A DNA stretch of 15,519 nucleotides from Deltaproteobacteria bacterium (GCA_003105225.1 PQAK01000119.1:1-15519); one strand, 5' to 3'; shown: positions 1 to 6,740, numbered from the stretch's first letter. Made by a program: numbers and translations. Notes: generated by a model not told the origin, from the sequence alone.

Positions 1-66
1 AAAGTTTTAAGAACGTCCCCCAGAGAAAGTTCTGCCTCGCGACGAACCGTGGTGAGAAATGCGGTA
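1..66. other. non-coding edge after rplQ
   Basis: These 66 bases lie downstream of the rplQ stop codon, at the end of the operon as seen here. There is no convincing intrinsic terminator: the best inverted repeat on the transcript strand is AGAAC...GTTCT, a 5-bp stem around a 14-base loop, followed by TTAAAACTTT rather than a clean U run. The outer half is richer in A and T than the rest of the window. The hexamer AAAGTT occurs twice, at 1-6 and 26-31. No gene is visible. It could be the border of a repeat, but the window ends before this can be judged. Confidence 0.4.
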
Positions 67-630
67 CTAGCTGCCCGCCTCCGGCTTCTTCGGCGTCCGC
101 TTTCGGGAGGTCTTCTCCCCTTCCGGTTTTCCCGCCTTCGCCTTGGATTCCCCCTTCTTGCCCGGCGCCTTCGGGGCGGCCGCTTTCGCGGTCTTTCCCT
201 TCGCCGCGGCCGGCTTCTCTTTTCCGGGGGTTGCCTTCTTTTTCTTCCCCTTCCGGGCGCCCGCCTTCTTCTCCTCGGCGGGGAGGTATTCCAGGATCGC
301 CATCTCCGCCCCGTCGCCCGCGCGGTACCCGGTGCGGACGATCCGCGTGTAGCCGCCCGCGCGCGCCGAGAACCGCCCCGCCAGGCCGGAGAACAGCTTC
401 TCCGTGTTCTTCTTGTCGCTCAGCAGGGAGAAGACGTGCCTTCTCGCGTGGAGCGTGTCCCGCTTCCCCAGGGTGATGAGCCGGTCCGCGAGGCGGCGCA
501 GCTCCTTCGCCTTCGCGACGGTGGTCTCGATCCGCTCCGAGCGGACCAGCGCGTTCATGAGGTTCCGCAGCAACGCCTTCCGGTGGGATGGGTTCCGGCG
601 CAGCTTCCTGTGATCGATCGCATGACGCAT
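67..630 (-). CDS. rplQ: 50S ribosomal protein L17 with long basic C-terminal tail
   Basis: L17 is a large-subunit protein lying near the peptide exit tunnel. Residues 1-118 are the usual core: the N-terminus MRHAIDHRKLRRNPSHRKAL, then ALVRSERIETTVAKAKELR, ending in MAILEYLP. The core matches the length of E. coli L17 (about 127 residues). Residues 119-187 form an extra tail made almost wholly of Lys, Ala, Gly, Pro and Glu, which looks disordered and resembles histone H1-like tails. The ATG is the family start. The gene follows rpoA by 26 bases and closes the alpha block, as in most bacteria. The identity is certain; the role of the tail is unknown. Confidence 0.97.
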   Translation of the reverse strand: MRHAIDHRKLRRNPSHRKALLRNLMNALVRSERIETTVAKAKELRRLADRLITLGKRDTLHARRHVFSLLSDKKNTEKLFSGLAGRFSARAGGYTRIVRTGYRAGDGAEMAILEYLPAEEKKAGARKGKKKKATPGKEKPAAAKGKTAKAAAPKAPGKKGESKAKAGKPEGEKTSRKRTPKKPEAGS

Positions 631-656
631 GGTGCTTCCTCGTGTCGTGGAGTGGT

Positions 657-1664
657 TTAGTCTTCTTCCCTCGGCGGGCTGAACTTCTCCGGCGTGAAGC
701 TTTCCACCTTCATTCCCAGGGAGAGACCCATCCCGTGCAGGACTTCCTTGATCTCGTTCAGGCTCTTCTTGCCGAAATTCTTCGTCTTCAGCATTTCCTG
801 CTCGGAACGCTGGACCAGCTCGCCGATGTACTTGATGTCGGCGTTCTTCAGGCAGTTGTAGGCGCGGACGGAAAGCTCCAGCTCCTCCACCGGCTTGTAC
901 AGGTTCTCGTTGACGGCGCCCGCTTCCAGGATCGCCGGTTCGTCCGGCATTTCCGCTTCCTCGTCGAAGTTGATGAACACGGTCGCCTGTTCCTTCAGGA
1001 TCTTCGCCGCATACGCCACCGCGTCCGCGGGCAGGATGGAACCGTCGGTCCAGACCTCCAGCAGGAGGCGGTCGTAGTCGGTCTGCTGCCCGACACGGGC
1101 GTTCGTCACGGTGAAATTGACCTTCTTGATCGGGGAGAAGATGGCGTCGATGGGGATGGTCCCGATCGGCGCGTTCTCCTCCAGGTTCCGCTCCGCGGGG
1201 ACGTATCCCTTCCCCATGCGGACGGTCATCTCCATCCGGAGCGTCGCGTTTTCCGACAGCTCCGCGATGTGGCGGTCCTTGTTCAGGATCTCCACCATCG
1301 GATCGGCCTGGATGTCCGACGCCTTGACCCGCTTCGGCCCCTTCGCCTCCAGGAAGATCGAGCGCGGTTCGGGCGAGTGCATCCGGAGCCGGATCTCCTT
1401 CAGGTTGAGGACGATGTCCGTGGTGTCCTCGACGACACCCGTCATCGTGGAGAACTCGTGCTGCACCCCCTCGATCCGGACCGAGGTGATGGCCCCGCCC
1501 TGGAGCGAGGACAGCAGGATCCTCCGGATCGCGTTGCCCAGGGTGGTCCCGTATCCTCTTTCCAGCGGCTCCGCCAGAAACTTGCCGTAGTCGGCGGTGG
1601 CCGAATCCGCCTGGATCTCGATGCGGCGCGGCTTGATCAATTGCTTCCAGTTCCTTTGGAACAT
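657..1664 (-). CDS. rpoA: DNA-directed RNA polymerase subunit alpha
   Basis: The alpha subunit dimerises to nucleate RNA polymerase assembly, and its C-terminal domain contacts UP elements and activators. The 335 residues match the usual length. The N-terminal domain shows the assembly motif EPLERGYGTTLGNAIRRILL (residues 32-51) and VRIEGVQHEFS. After an acidic linker (about 234-256), the C-terminal domain reads LSVRAYNCLKNADIKYIGEL, with R267 at the place of E. coli R265, then NFGKKSLNEIKEVL. It starts with ATG behind AAGGGGG. It lies between rpsD and rplQ, the normal alpha-operon position, and is intact. Confidence 0.99.
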   Translation of the reverse strand: MFQRNWKQLIKPRRIEIQADSATADYGKFLAEPLERGYGTTLGNAIRRILLSSLQGGAITSVRIEGVQHEFSTMTGVVEDTTDIVLNLKEIRLRMHSPEPRSIFLEAKGPKRVKASDIQADPMVEILNKDRHIAELSENATLRMEMTVRMGKGYVPAERNLEENAPIGTIPIDAIFSPIKKVNFTVTNARVGQQTDYDRLLLEVWTDGSILPADAVAYAAKILKEQATVFINFDEEAEMPDEPAILEAGAVNENLYKPVEELELSVRAYNCLKNADIKYIGELVQRSEQEMLKTKNFGKKSLNEIKEVLHGMGLSLGMKVESFTPEKFSPPREED

Positions 1665-1675
1665 GCTGCCCCCTT

Positions 1676-1690
1676 CTTCCGCTCCGGAAG
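1676..1690 (-). other. hairpin in rpsD-rpoA spacer
   Basis: On the transcript, CTTCCG-GAG-CGGAAG forms a perfect 6-bp stem with a 3-base loop. It begins three bases after the rpsD stop and ends upstream of the rpoA ribosome-binding site. No U run follows, so it is not an intrinsic terminator. It could affect RNA processing or stability, or could be chance in GC-rich DNA. Confidence 0.4.
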
Positions 1691-1693
1691 GTT

Positions 1694-2320
1694 TTACTTC
1701 GAATAAAGTTCGACGATCAGCTGCTCCTGGATCGGCTCCTTGATCTCCGCCCGGGTGGGGAGCGTCTTCACCGTTCCCCGGTAGGTTTCCCGGTCCAGTT
1801 CCAGCCAGGGAGGAATCCCCTTGCGGACCACCGCGTCCAGCGCCTCGTTGATGCCGACGTTCTTCCGGCTCTTTTCCCGCAGCTCGACTACGTCGCCGGG
1901 GCGCACGAGGAAGGAGGGGATGTTCACCTTGCGCCCCCCCACGTTGAAATGCCCGTGCCGGACCATCTGCCGGCTCTCCCGGCGCGTCACCGAGAAGCCC
2001 AGCTTGTAGACGACGTTGTCCAGCCTGCGCTCCAGCAGGATCAGGAGGTTGTCGCCCGTCTTCCCCTTCATCTTATCGGCCTTCTCGAAGTAGTTCCGGA
2101 ACTGCTTCTCGAGCAGGCCGTAGATCCGCTTCGCCTTCTGCTTCTCCCGCAGCTGGACGCCGTAGTCGCTGTGCTTGGGGCGCCGCTGCCCGTGCTGTCC
2201 GGGCGGGTATCCCCTCCGCTTGATGGCGCACTTGTCGGTGAAGCAGCGGTCCCCTTTCAGGTAGAGTTCGATTCCCTCTCTCCGGCAGAGCCGGCACACC
2301 GCTTCGCGATACCTGGCCAA
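1694..2320 (-). CDS. rpsD: 30S ribosomal protein S4, zinc-binding type
   Basis: S4 is a primary 16S rRNA-binding protein that nucleates 30S assembly; in E. coli it also represses the alpha operon. The 208 residues are typical. The N-terminal extension carries four cysteines (C9, C12, C26, C31) in the pattern of zinc-containing S4. The S4 RNA-binding fold follows at about residues 98-160 (ERRLDNVVYKLGF, RQMVRHGHFNVGGRKVNIPS). The start is TTG, preceded by AGGACAGGAT; it gives the conserved MARYREAVCRLCRREG, so I prefer it. The gene sits 35 bases after rpsK and 29 before rpoA. Confidence 0.98.
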   Translation of the reverse strand: MARYREAVCRLCRREGIELYLKGDRCFTDKCAIKRRGYPPGQHGQRRPKHSDYGVQLREKQKAKRIYGLLEKQFRNYFEKADKMKGKTGDNLLILLERRLDNVVYKLGFSVTRRESRQMVRHGHFNVGGRKVNIPSFLVRPGDVVELREKSRKNVGINEALDAVVRKGIPPWLELDRETYRGTVKTLPTRAEIKEPIQEQLIVELYSK

Positions 2321-2355
2321 ATCCTGTCCTCCTCTTTCTCGATTCCGCCCCGGCG

Positions 2356-2744
2356 TTACACCCGGCGCCGCTTCGGCGGGCGGCAGCCGTTGTGCGGGAT
2401 CGGCGTCACGTCCCGGATATAGTTGATCTTGAGTCCCGCTGCCTGGAGGGTCCGCAGCGCGGCCTCCCTGCCCGACCCGGGCCCCTTGATGTGGACGGAG
2501 ACGGTGTTGACGCCGTACTCCATCGCCTTCTTGGCGACCTCCTCCGCCGCCACCGTCGCGGCGAAGGGGGTGCTTTTCCTCGATCCCTTGAACCCCTTCG
2601 ACCCCGAGCTGCCCACGCGAGGGTGTTCCCGTCCGGGTCCGTGATCGTGATGATCGTGTTGTTGAAGGTCGCCTTGATGTGGGCCACGCCCACCGGAACG
2701 TTCTTCCGGACCTTCCTCTTTCCTTTCCGCTTCGGTGTTGCCAT
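2356..2744 (-). CDS. rpsK: 30S ribosomal protein S11, broken by a one-base frameshift
   Basis: S11 forms the 30S platform near the mRNA exit. The gene is 389 bases long, one short of the 390 that encode 129 residues (the E. coli length) plus a stop. The first frame gives MATPKRKGKRKVRKNVPVGV, then FNNTIITITDPDGNTLAW, up to about A45. The match then continues one frame away with SSGSKGFKGSRKSTPFAATV, ending in DVTPIPHNGCRPPKRRRV. The missing base lies at about 2610-2615, within mRNA TGGGCAGCTCGGGG; one added base there restores the full family alignment. The original frame instead runs into unrelated residues and stops at 2406. ATG start with GGAGG four bases upstream. S11 is essential, so a sequencing or assembly error is the likeliest cause. 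Confidence 0.93.
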
Positions 2745-2756
2745 CGTTCCTCCGGG

Positions 2757-2790
2757 TTCCCGCGGCAGCGCGGGAAGGGTCTCTTCCCTT
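2757..2790 (-). other. two overlapping hairpins between rpsM and rpsK
   Basis: The 45-base spacer is almost filled by two possible stems. One is TTCCCGCG-CTGC-CGCGGGAA on the transcript (2757-2776), a perfect 8-bp stem with a 4-base loop, ending three bases before the rpsK GGAGG. The other is AAGGG-AAGAGA-CCCTT (2775-2790), starting at the last base of the rpsM stop codon. They share two bases (2775-2776), so the full stems cannot form together. There is no U tract, so termination is not suggested. This is a candidate structure for tuning rpsK translation or RNA processing. Confidence 0.45.
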
Positions 2791-3173
2791 TACTTCTTCG
2801 GGGCTTCCTTCTTCCGGGCGACCGCGCCCTTGCGCGGCCCCTTCCGGGTCCTCGCGTTCGTGTGGGTCCGCTGCCCGCGGGCGGGCAGCCCCTTGCGGTG
2901 GCGCAGCCCCCGGTAGGAGCCCAGGTCCATCAGCCGCTTGATGTTCATGGAGATTTCCTTGCGCAGGTCCCCCTCGACGCGGTAGTTCGCGTCGATGACG
3001 TCGCGGATCCGGGCGACCTGGTCCTCGGTCAGGGTGTTCGTCCTCGTCTCGGGGGACACCCGGGCCTCTTCCAGGATCTTCTTCGAGGACGTCGGGCCGA
3101 TGCCGTAGATATAGGTGAGCGCGGCCCAGATCTGCTTGTTCTTCGGTATGTCGACTCCCGCTATGCGTGCCAA
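2790..3173 (-). CDS. rpsM: 30S ribosomal protein S13
   Basis: S13 sits in the head of the 30S subunit and touches the P-site tRNA and the 50S inter-subunit bridge. The 127 residues show MARIAGVDIPKNKQIWAALT, the helix-hairpin-helix-like IYGIGPTSSKKIL (about 22-34), then RGLRHRKGLPARGQRTHTNA (89-108) and a Lys/Arg-rich tail ending RKKEAPKK that reaches towards tRNA. The start is TTG behind GAGGAGGAG; it yields the conserved MARIAG, so it is well supported. It is the first gene of the alpha block, 42 bases after rpmJ. Confidence 0.98.
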   Translation of the reverse strand: MARIAGVDIPKNKQIWAALTYIYGIGPTSSKKILEEARVSPETRTNTLTEDQVARIRDVIDANYRVEGDLRKEISMNIKRLMDLGSYRGLRHRKGLPARGQRTHTNARTRKGPRKGAVARKKEAPKK

Positions 3174-3188
3174 ATGCTCCTCCTCGAG

Positions 3189-3208
3189 CGCGGGGACGCG
3201 GCCCCGCG
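3189..3208 (-). other. GC hairpin in rpmJ-rpsM spacer (alpha-block leader candidate)
   Basis: On the transcript, CGCGGGG-CCGCGT-CCCCGCG forms a perfect 7-bp all-GC stem with a 6-base loop. It starts seven bases after the rpmJ stop and ends a few bases before the rpsM Shine-Dalgarno run. In E. coli, S4 represses the alpha operon by binding a pseudoknot in this position. No match to that structure can be claimed, only a stable stem in the same place. Confidence 0.45.
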
Positions 3209-3215
3209 GTTCACG

Positions 3216-3329
3216 TCAGCCCTGGCGCTGCTTGTGTTTCGGGTTCTCGCAGATGATGCGAACGACGCCTTTCCTCCGGACCACCTTGCACTTCGCGCAC
3301 ATCTTGCGCACCGACGGCCTGACTTTCAT
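3216..3329 (-). CDS. rpmJ: 50S ribosomal protein L36
   Basis: L36 is the smallest large-subunit protein and binds 23S rRNA near the GTPase centre base. I translated this 38-codon frame by hand. It reads MKVRPSVRKMCAKCKVV and continues to a C-terminus of ENPKHKQRQG, 37 residues, the exact family length. The zinc ligands C11, C14, C27 and H32 are all present, so this is the zinc-binding form. It starts with ATG and stops with TGA. It lies 12 bases after infA and 42 before rpsM, its usual place at the spc/alpha junction. Confidence 0.97.
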   Translation of the reverse strand: MKVRPSVRKMCAKCKVVRRKGVVRIICENPKHKQRQG

Positions 3330-3341
3330 CGCGTCCCCCTT

Positions 3342-3560
3342 CTACTTCGATCGGTAGATGATCCGGCCCCGGGTCAGGTCGTACGGCGTCAGCTGCACCG
3401 TGACCCGGTCCCCCGGCAGGATCTTGATGAAGTGCATCCGCATCTTGCCGGAAATGTGCGCGAGCACCTTCATCTTGTTGTCCAGCTCCACCCGGAACAT
3501 GGCGTTCGGAAGCGGCTCGATCACCGTCCCCTCGACTTCAATGGCTTCTTCCTTCGCCAT
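3342..3560 (-). CDS. infA: translation initiation factor IF-1
   Basis: IF-1 binds the 30S A site during initiation and helps IF-2 and IF-3 select the initiator tRNA. It is a single OB-fold domain of 72 residues, the standard length. Diagnostic stretches are MAKEEAIEVEGTVIEPLPNA, FRVELDNKMKVLAHISGKMR and GDRVTVQLTPYDLTRGRIIY. It starts with ATG. The gene lies between map and rpmJ, with 27- and 12-base spacers, an arrangement shared by many bacteria outside the enterics. Confidence 0.99.
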   Translation of the reverse strand: MAKEEAIEVEGTVIEPLPNAMFRVELDNKMKVLAHISGKMRMHFIKILPGDRVTVQLTPYDLTRGRIIYRSK

Positions 3561-3587
3561 CGTCCCCTTTGCTCCGCTCCCCTTCCG

Positions 3588-4337
3588 TTAGGGGAGGCTC
3601 AGGATTTTGCAGCCCGCTTCCGTCACGGCGGCCATGTGCTCGAAATGCGCCGACCGCTTCCTGTCGCGCGTGACCACGGTCCAACCGTCCGCGAGGATCT
3701 CGACTTCGTATCTCCCCTCGTTCACCATGGGTTCGATCGCCAGCACCATGCCGGGAGCGAGCAGGGGGCCCGTTCCGCTCTCGCCGAAATTGGGGACCTG
3801 GGGCTCCTCGTGCAGCATCCGGCCGATCCCGTGGCCGACGAAATCCCGGACGATGGAAAATCCGGCCGCCTCCGCCGTCTGCTGCACGGCGAAGGAGATG
3901 TCCCCGATGCGGTTTCCCGGGCGGGTGGCCTCGATCGCCTTCCCCAGCGCCGCCTCGGTCGCGCCCATCAGCTTCGCGGCGCCGTCCGGGACGGCGCCCA
4001 CGGGGTAGGTCCTCGCCGCGTCGCCGTAGTACCCCTCCCGCACGACGCCGAAATCGATGCTCACGATGTCGCCCTCGCGCAGGACCCGCTTCCGGGAGGG
4101 GATCCCGTGGACGACCTCCTCGTTGATGGAGGTGCACAGGTTCGCGGGGTACCCGAGGTACCCCTTGAAGGCTCCCTTGACCCCGTGCCGCTGCACGTAC
4201 GCCTCGGCGAACGCCTCGAGATCGAAGGTGGCGATCCCGGGCCGGATCATCGATTTCACTTCTTCAAAGAACTGCCCCACGATGGCGCCTGCGCGCCGCA
4301 TCGCCTCGATCTCGGGAGGCGACTTGATGATGATCAT
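3588..4337 (-). CDS. map: type I methionine aminopeptidase
   Basis: Map removes the initiator methionine from nascent proteins after deformylation, using two divalent metal ions. The 249 residues are a bare type I enzyme with no N-terminal zinc extension. All active-site residues are visible: H77 in EEVVHGIP, metal ligands D95 (SIDFG), D106 (YGDAARTY), H169 (VGHGIG), E202 (AIEPM) and E233 (AHFEH). It starts with ATG only three bases after the adk stop codon, which suggests coupled translation. Its place among ribosomal genes fits its co-translational job. Confidence 0.98.
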   Translation of the reverse strand: MIIIKSPPEIEAMRRAGAIVGQFFEEVKSMIRPGIATFDLEAFAEAYVQRHGVKGAFKGYLGYPANLCTSINEEVVHGIPSRKRVLREGDIVSIDFGVVREGYYGDAARTYPVGAVPDGAAKLMGATEAALGKAIEATRPGNRIGDISFAVQQTAEAAGFSIVRDFVGHGIGRMLHEEPQVPNFGESGTGPLLAPGMVLAIEPMVNEGRYEVEILADGWTVVTRDRKRSAHFEHMAAVTEAGCKILSLP

Positions 4338-4340
4338 GCG

Positions 4341-4985
4341 CTATTGGAGGATCTTCGCGATGCCCGCGTAGATCGCGTCGATGTCCCCGGTGGCCCGCAC
4401 GGACCGGATCTTGCCGGACCCCTGGTAGTAGCGGAGCAGCGGTTCCGTCATCTTCTTGTAGTTCACGAGCCGGGTCCGGATCGTCTCTTCCTTGTCGTCG
4501 TCCCGCTGGATCAGGGCCGTTCCGCACTTGTCGCACTTCCCGGCCGCCTTCGGCGGGTTGAACTTCACGTGGTACATGGCCCCGCACCCCGTGCACGTCC
4601 GGCGGCCGCACAGCCGCTCCATCAGCTCCTTCTCGTCGACCTCGAGGGACAGGACCACGCGGATCTCCTTATTCAGCTCCTTCGTCACGCGGTCGAGCGC
4701 CTCGGCCTGGGGGATCGTCCGGGGGAACCCGTCCAGGATGAACCCTTTCGCGCAGTCCGGCGCCTGGAGCCGGTCCTTCACGATCCCGATCACCACCTCG
4801 TCCGGGACGAGGCCGCCCTGGTCCATGAACGACTTGGCCTGCCTCCCCATCTCCGTCCCTTGTTTCACGGCCTCCCGGAGCATGTCGCCCGTGGAGATCT
4901 GGGGGATCGAGAATTGCGCGGCGATCTTCTTGGCCTGCGTGCCCTTTCCGGCGCCGGGAGGCCCCAGCAGGATGATTCCGAGCAT
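4341..4985 (-). CDS. adk: adenylate kinase, long zinc-lid form
   Basis: Adenylate kinase converts ATP + AMP to 2 ADP and balances the adenine nucleotide pool. The 214 residues match the long bacterial form. Visible features are the P-loop GPPGAGKGT (8-16), the AMP-binding STGDMLREAV (31-40), FILDGFPRT (82-90), and a LID domain with a zinc site formed by C131, C134, C151 and C154. RDDDKEETIRTRL follows. It starts with ATG four bases after the secY stop codon. The secY-adk-map order is common in Gram-positive bacteria and in deltaproteobacteria. Confidence 0.98.
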   Translation of the reverse strand: MLGIILLGPPGAGKGTQAKKIAAQFSIPQISTGDMLREAVKQGTEMGRQAKSFMDQGGLVPDEVVIGIVKDRLQAPDCAKGFILDGFPRTIPQAEALDRVTKELNKEIRVVLSLEVDEKELMERLCGRRTCTGCGAMYHVKFNPPKAAGKCDKCGTALIQRDDDKEETIRTRLVNYKKMTEPLLRYYQGSGKIRSVRATGDIDAIYAGIAKILQ

Positions 4986-4989
4986 CGGC

Positions 4990-6297
4990 TTACGTCCTCC
5001 TCCCCTTGATTTGGCCCTTCTTGAGGAATCCCTCGTAATGCCGGGTGATCAGGTGCGATTCGATCTGCTGGATCGTGTCCATCGCGACGCCCACGACGAT
5101 CAGCAGGCCGGTTCCGCCGAAGTAGAACGGAACGTTGAAGCGGGAGATCAGGATGCTGGGCAGCACGCAGATGACGGACACGTAGAGCGCCCCGCCCAGC
5201 GTGATGCGCGTGAGGATCTTGTCGATGTACTCGGCGGTCTTTTTCCCGGGCCGGATCCCGGGAACGAACCCCCCGTATTTTTTCATGTTGTCCGCGACGT
5301 CCACGGGGTTGAACGTGACCGCGGTGTAGAAATAGCAGAAAAAGATGATGAAGGCCACGTACAGGCTCTCGTACGGCCAGCTGCCGGGCGTGAGGGCCTG
5401 GGAGATCCTCTCGGTGACCGGGTGCTTGATGAAGCTCGCCAGCGTCGCGGGAAACAGCAGGATCGACGACGCGAAGATCGGCGGAATGACGCCCGCCGTG
5501 TTCACCTTCAGCGGCAGGTGCGTGCTCTGCCCGCCGTAGACCCTCCTGCCGACGATCCTCCGCGCGTACTGCACCGGTATCCTGCGGTGGGCGCGCTCGA
5601 AGAAGATGATGAACCCGACGACCGCGACCATGAGGGCGAGGATGAGGATGCCGATGAACAGGCTCATCTCGCCCGTCCGGATCAGGGTCACCGTGCGGAC
5701 CAGCCCGCTGGGGAACCGGGCGACGATGCCGGCGAAGATGATCAGGGAGATCCCGTTCCCGATCCCCCGCTCCGTGATCTGCTCGCCGAGCCACATGATG
5801 AAGGCCGTCCCCGAGGTCAGCGTGATGACCGTGAGGAGGCGGAACCCCCATCCCGGGGCGTAGACCACGGAGGCCCCGCCCGTGCCGACGCTCTCGAGCC
5901 CCACGGCGATCCCCATCCCCTGGATCACGGAAAGCACGATCGTTCCGTACCGGGTGTACTGGGTGATCTTCCGGCGCCCGAGCTCCCCCTCCTTGGACAG
6001 CTTCTCCAGCTGGGGGATGACGACGGTCAGCAGCTGCAGGATGATCGAGGCGCTGATGTACGGCATGATCCCGAGCGTGAAGATGGAGAAGCGGCTGAGC
6101 GCCCCTCCCGAGAACATGTCGATCAGGCCGAACAGCGTCCCCGACTGGCTCGCGAAGATCGCGGAGAGCGCCTGGTTGTCGATTCCCGGGGTCGGGATGT
6201 AGACGCCGATCCGGTACACGATGAGCAGGGCGCAGGTGACCAGGATCCGCTTCTTGAGCTCCGGCACCTTGGTGATGTTCTGGAAACCGGTCAGCAA
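4990..6297 (-). CDS. secY: preprotein translocase subunit SecY
   Basis: SecY is the channel of the Sec translocon in the inner membrane, working with SecE, SecG and SecA. The 435 residues contain about ten hydrophobic helices. Conserved stretches include IYRIGVYIPTPG-like VYRIGVYIPTPGID (27-40), LGIMPYISASIILQLL (75-90), GEQITERGIGNGISLIIFAG (171-190), KVNTAGVIPPIFASSI (264-279) and FGGTGLLIVVGVAMDTIQQI (393-412). The start is TTG, overlapping the end of rplO by seven bases; it gives a typical short amphipathic N-terminus (LTGFQNITKVPELKKRI). A strong Shine-Dalgarno sequence lies inside rplO. It is intact. Confidence 0.98.
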   Translation of the reverse strand: MLTGFQNITKVPELKKRILVTCALLIVYRIGVYIPTPGIDNQALSAIFASQSGTLFGLIDMFSGGALSRFSIFTLGIMPYISASIILQLLTVVIPQLEKLSKEGELGRRKITQYTRYGTIVLSVIQGMGIAVGLESVGTGGASVVYAPGWGFRLLTVITLTSGTAFIMWLGEQITERGIGNGISLIIFAGIVARFPSGLVRTVTLIRTGEMSLFIGILILALMVAVVGFIIFFERAHRRIPVQYARRIVGRRVYGGQSTHLPLKVNTAGVIPPIFASSILLFPATLASFIKHPVTERISQALTPGSWPYESLYVAFIIFFCYFYTAVTFNPVDVADNMKKYGGFVPGIRPGKKTAEYIDKILTRITLGGALYVSVICVLPSILISRFNVPFYFGGTGLLIVVGVAMDTIQQIESHLITRHYEGFLKKGQIKGRRT

Positions 6298-6740
6298 GGA
6301 GCGATCACCTCCAGGGTCCCGCCCGCGGCCGTCACCTTATCGGCGGCCGCGCGGCTCGCCTTGTCGACTTTCACCGTCAACGGGCGGTTCACCTCCCCGT
6401 CGGCCAGCAGTTTCACCCCGTCCCGGACCCGGTTGACCAGCCCGGCGGCCCGCAAGGCGTCGACGTCGACGACCGTGCCCGCATCGAACCGGTTCAGGTC
6501 CTTCACGTTCACGACGGCATATTCCTTCCGGAAGGGATTGGTGAACCCGCGCTTCGGAAGCCGCCGCTGCAACGGCATCTGACCGCCTTCGTACCCGGGC
6601 TTCGTGCCGCCGCCGCTGCGGGCGCGCAATCCCTTGTGCCCCCGCCCGGAGGTCTGCCCCAGGCCGGAGCCCTGCCCCCGTCCGACCCGCTTCTTCGCGC
6701 TCGTGGCCCCTTTCGCGGGACGCAACTCGGAAAGCTTCAT
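6291..6740 (-). CDS. rplO: 50S ribosomal protein L15
   Basis: L15 is a late-assembling 50S protein with a long basic extension threaded into 23S rRNA. The 149 residues begin MKLSELRPAKGATSAKKRVG, followed by the Gly/Arg-rich arm GRGQGSGLGQTSGRGHKGLR and GGQMPLQRRLPKRGF. The globular C-terminal half holds VNRPLTVKVDKASRAAADKV and ends EVIAPC. The ATG overlaps the rpmD stop as ATGA, and the last codons overlap the secY start, so rpmD, rplO and secY look translationally coupled. Confidence 0.98.
   Translation of the reverse strand: MKLSELRPAKGATSAKKRVGRGQGSGLGQTSGRGHKGLRARSGGGTKPGYEGGQMPLQRRLPKRGFTNPFRKEYAVVNVKDLNRFDAGTVVDVDALRAAGLVNRVRDGVKLLADGEVNRPLTVKVDKASRAAADKVTAAGGTLEVIAPC
6303..6312 (-). 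promoter_or_regulatory. strong secY ribosome-binding site inside rplO
   Basis: The transcript reads GGAGGTGATC, a ten-base perfect complement of the canonical 16S rRNA 3' end (GATCACCTCC). It ends five bases before the secY TTG; counted from GGAGG alone, the spacing is ten. The bases also encode Leu-Glu-Val-Ile near the end of L15. It fixes the secY start and may offset the weak TTG codon. Confidence 0.75.

Noticed and set aside
588..1706. A 372-codon open frame on the plus strand
   Set aside because: It is fully antisense to rpoA and has no homology that I recognise; rpoA is complete and unambiguous.
2600..2620. Programmed -1 frameshift in S11
   Set aside because: No slippery heptamer fits the reading frame, and S11 is not known to use recoding. 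Error or a real indel is simpler, so it is reported only as a frameshift.
2745..2789. Intrinsic terminator between rpsM and rpsK
   Set aside because: The stem is strong but is followed by CCCGGAGG, not a U run, and the next genes belong to the same operon.
2679..5009. A 776-codon open frame on the plus strand
   Set aside because: It lies opposite rpsM, rpmJ, infA, map and adk, which are all clear homologues. Its product is a low-complexity run rich in Arg, Pro, Asp, His and Leu with no recognisable domain, as expected antisense to GC-rich codons.
4492..6582. A 696-codon open frame on the plus strand
   Set aside because: It is antisense to adk, secY and rplO. The predicted protein is an Asp/Arg/Glu-rich shadow with no family features, caused by few stop codons in GC-rich DNA.
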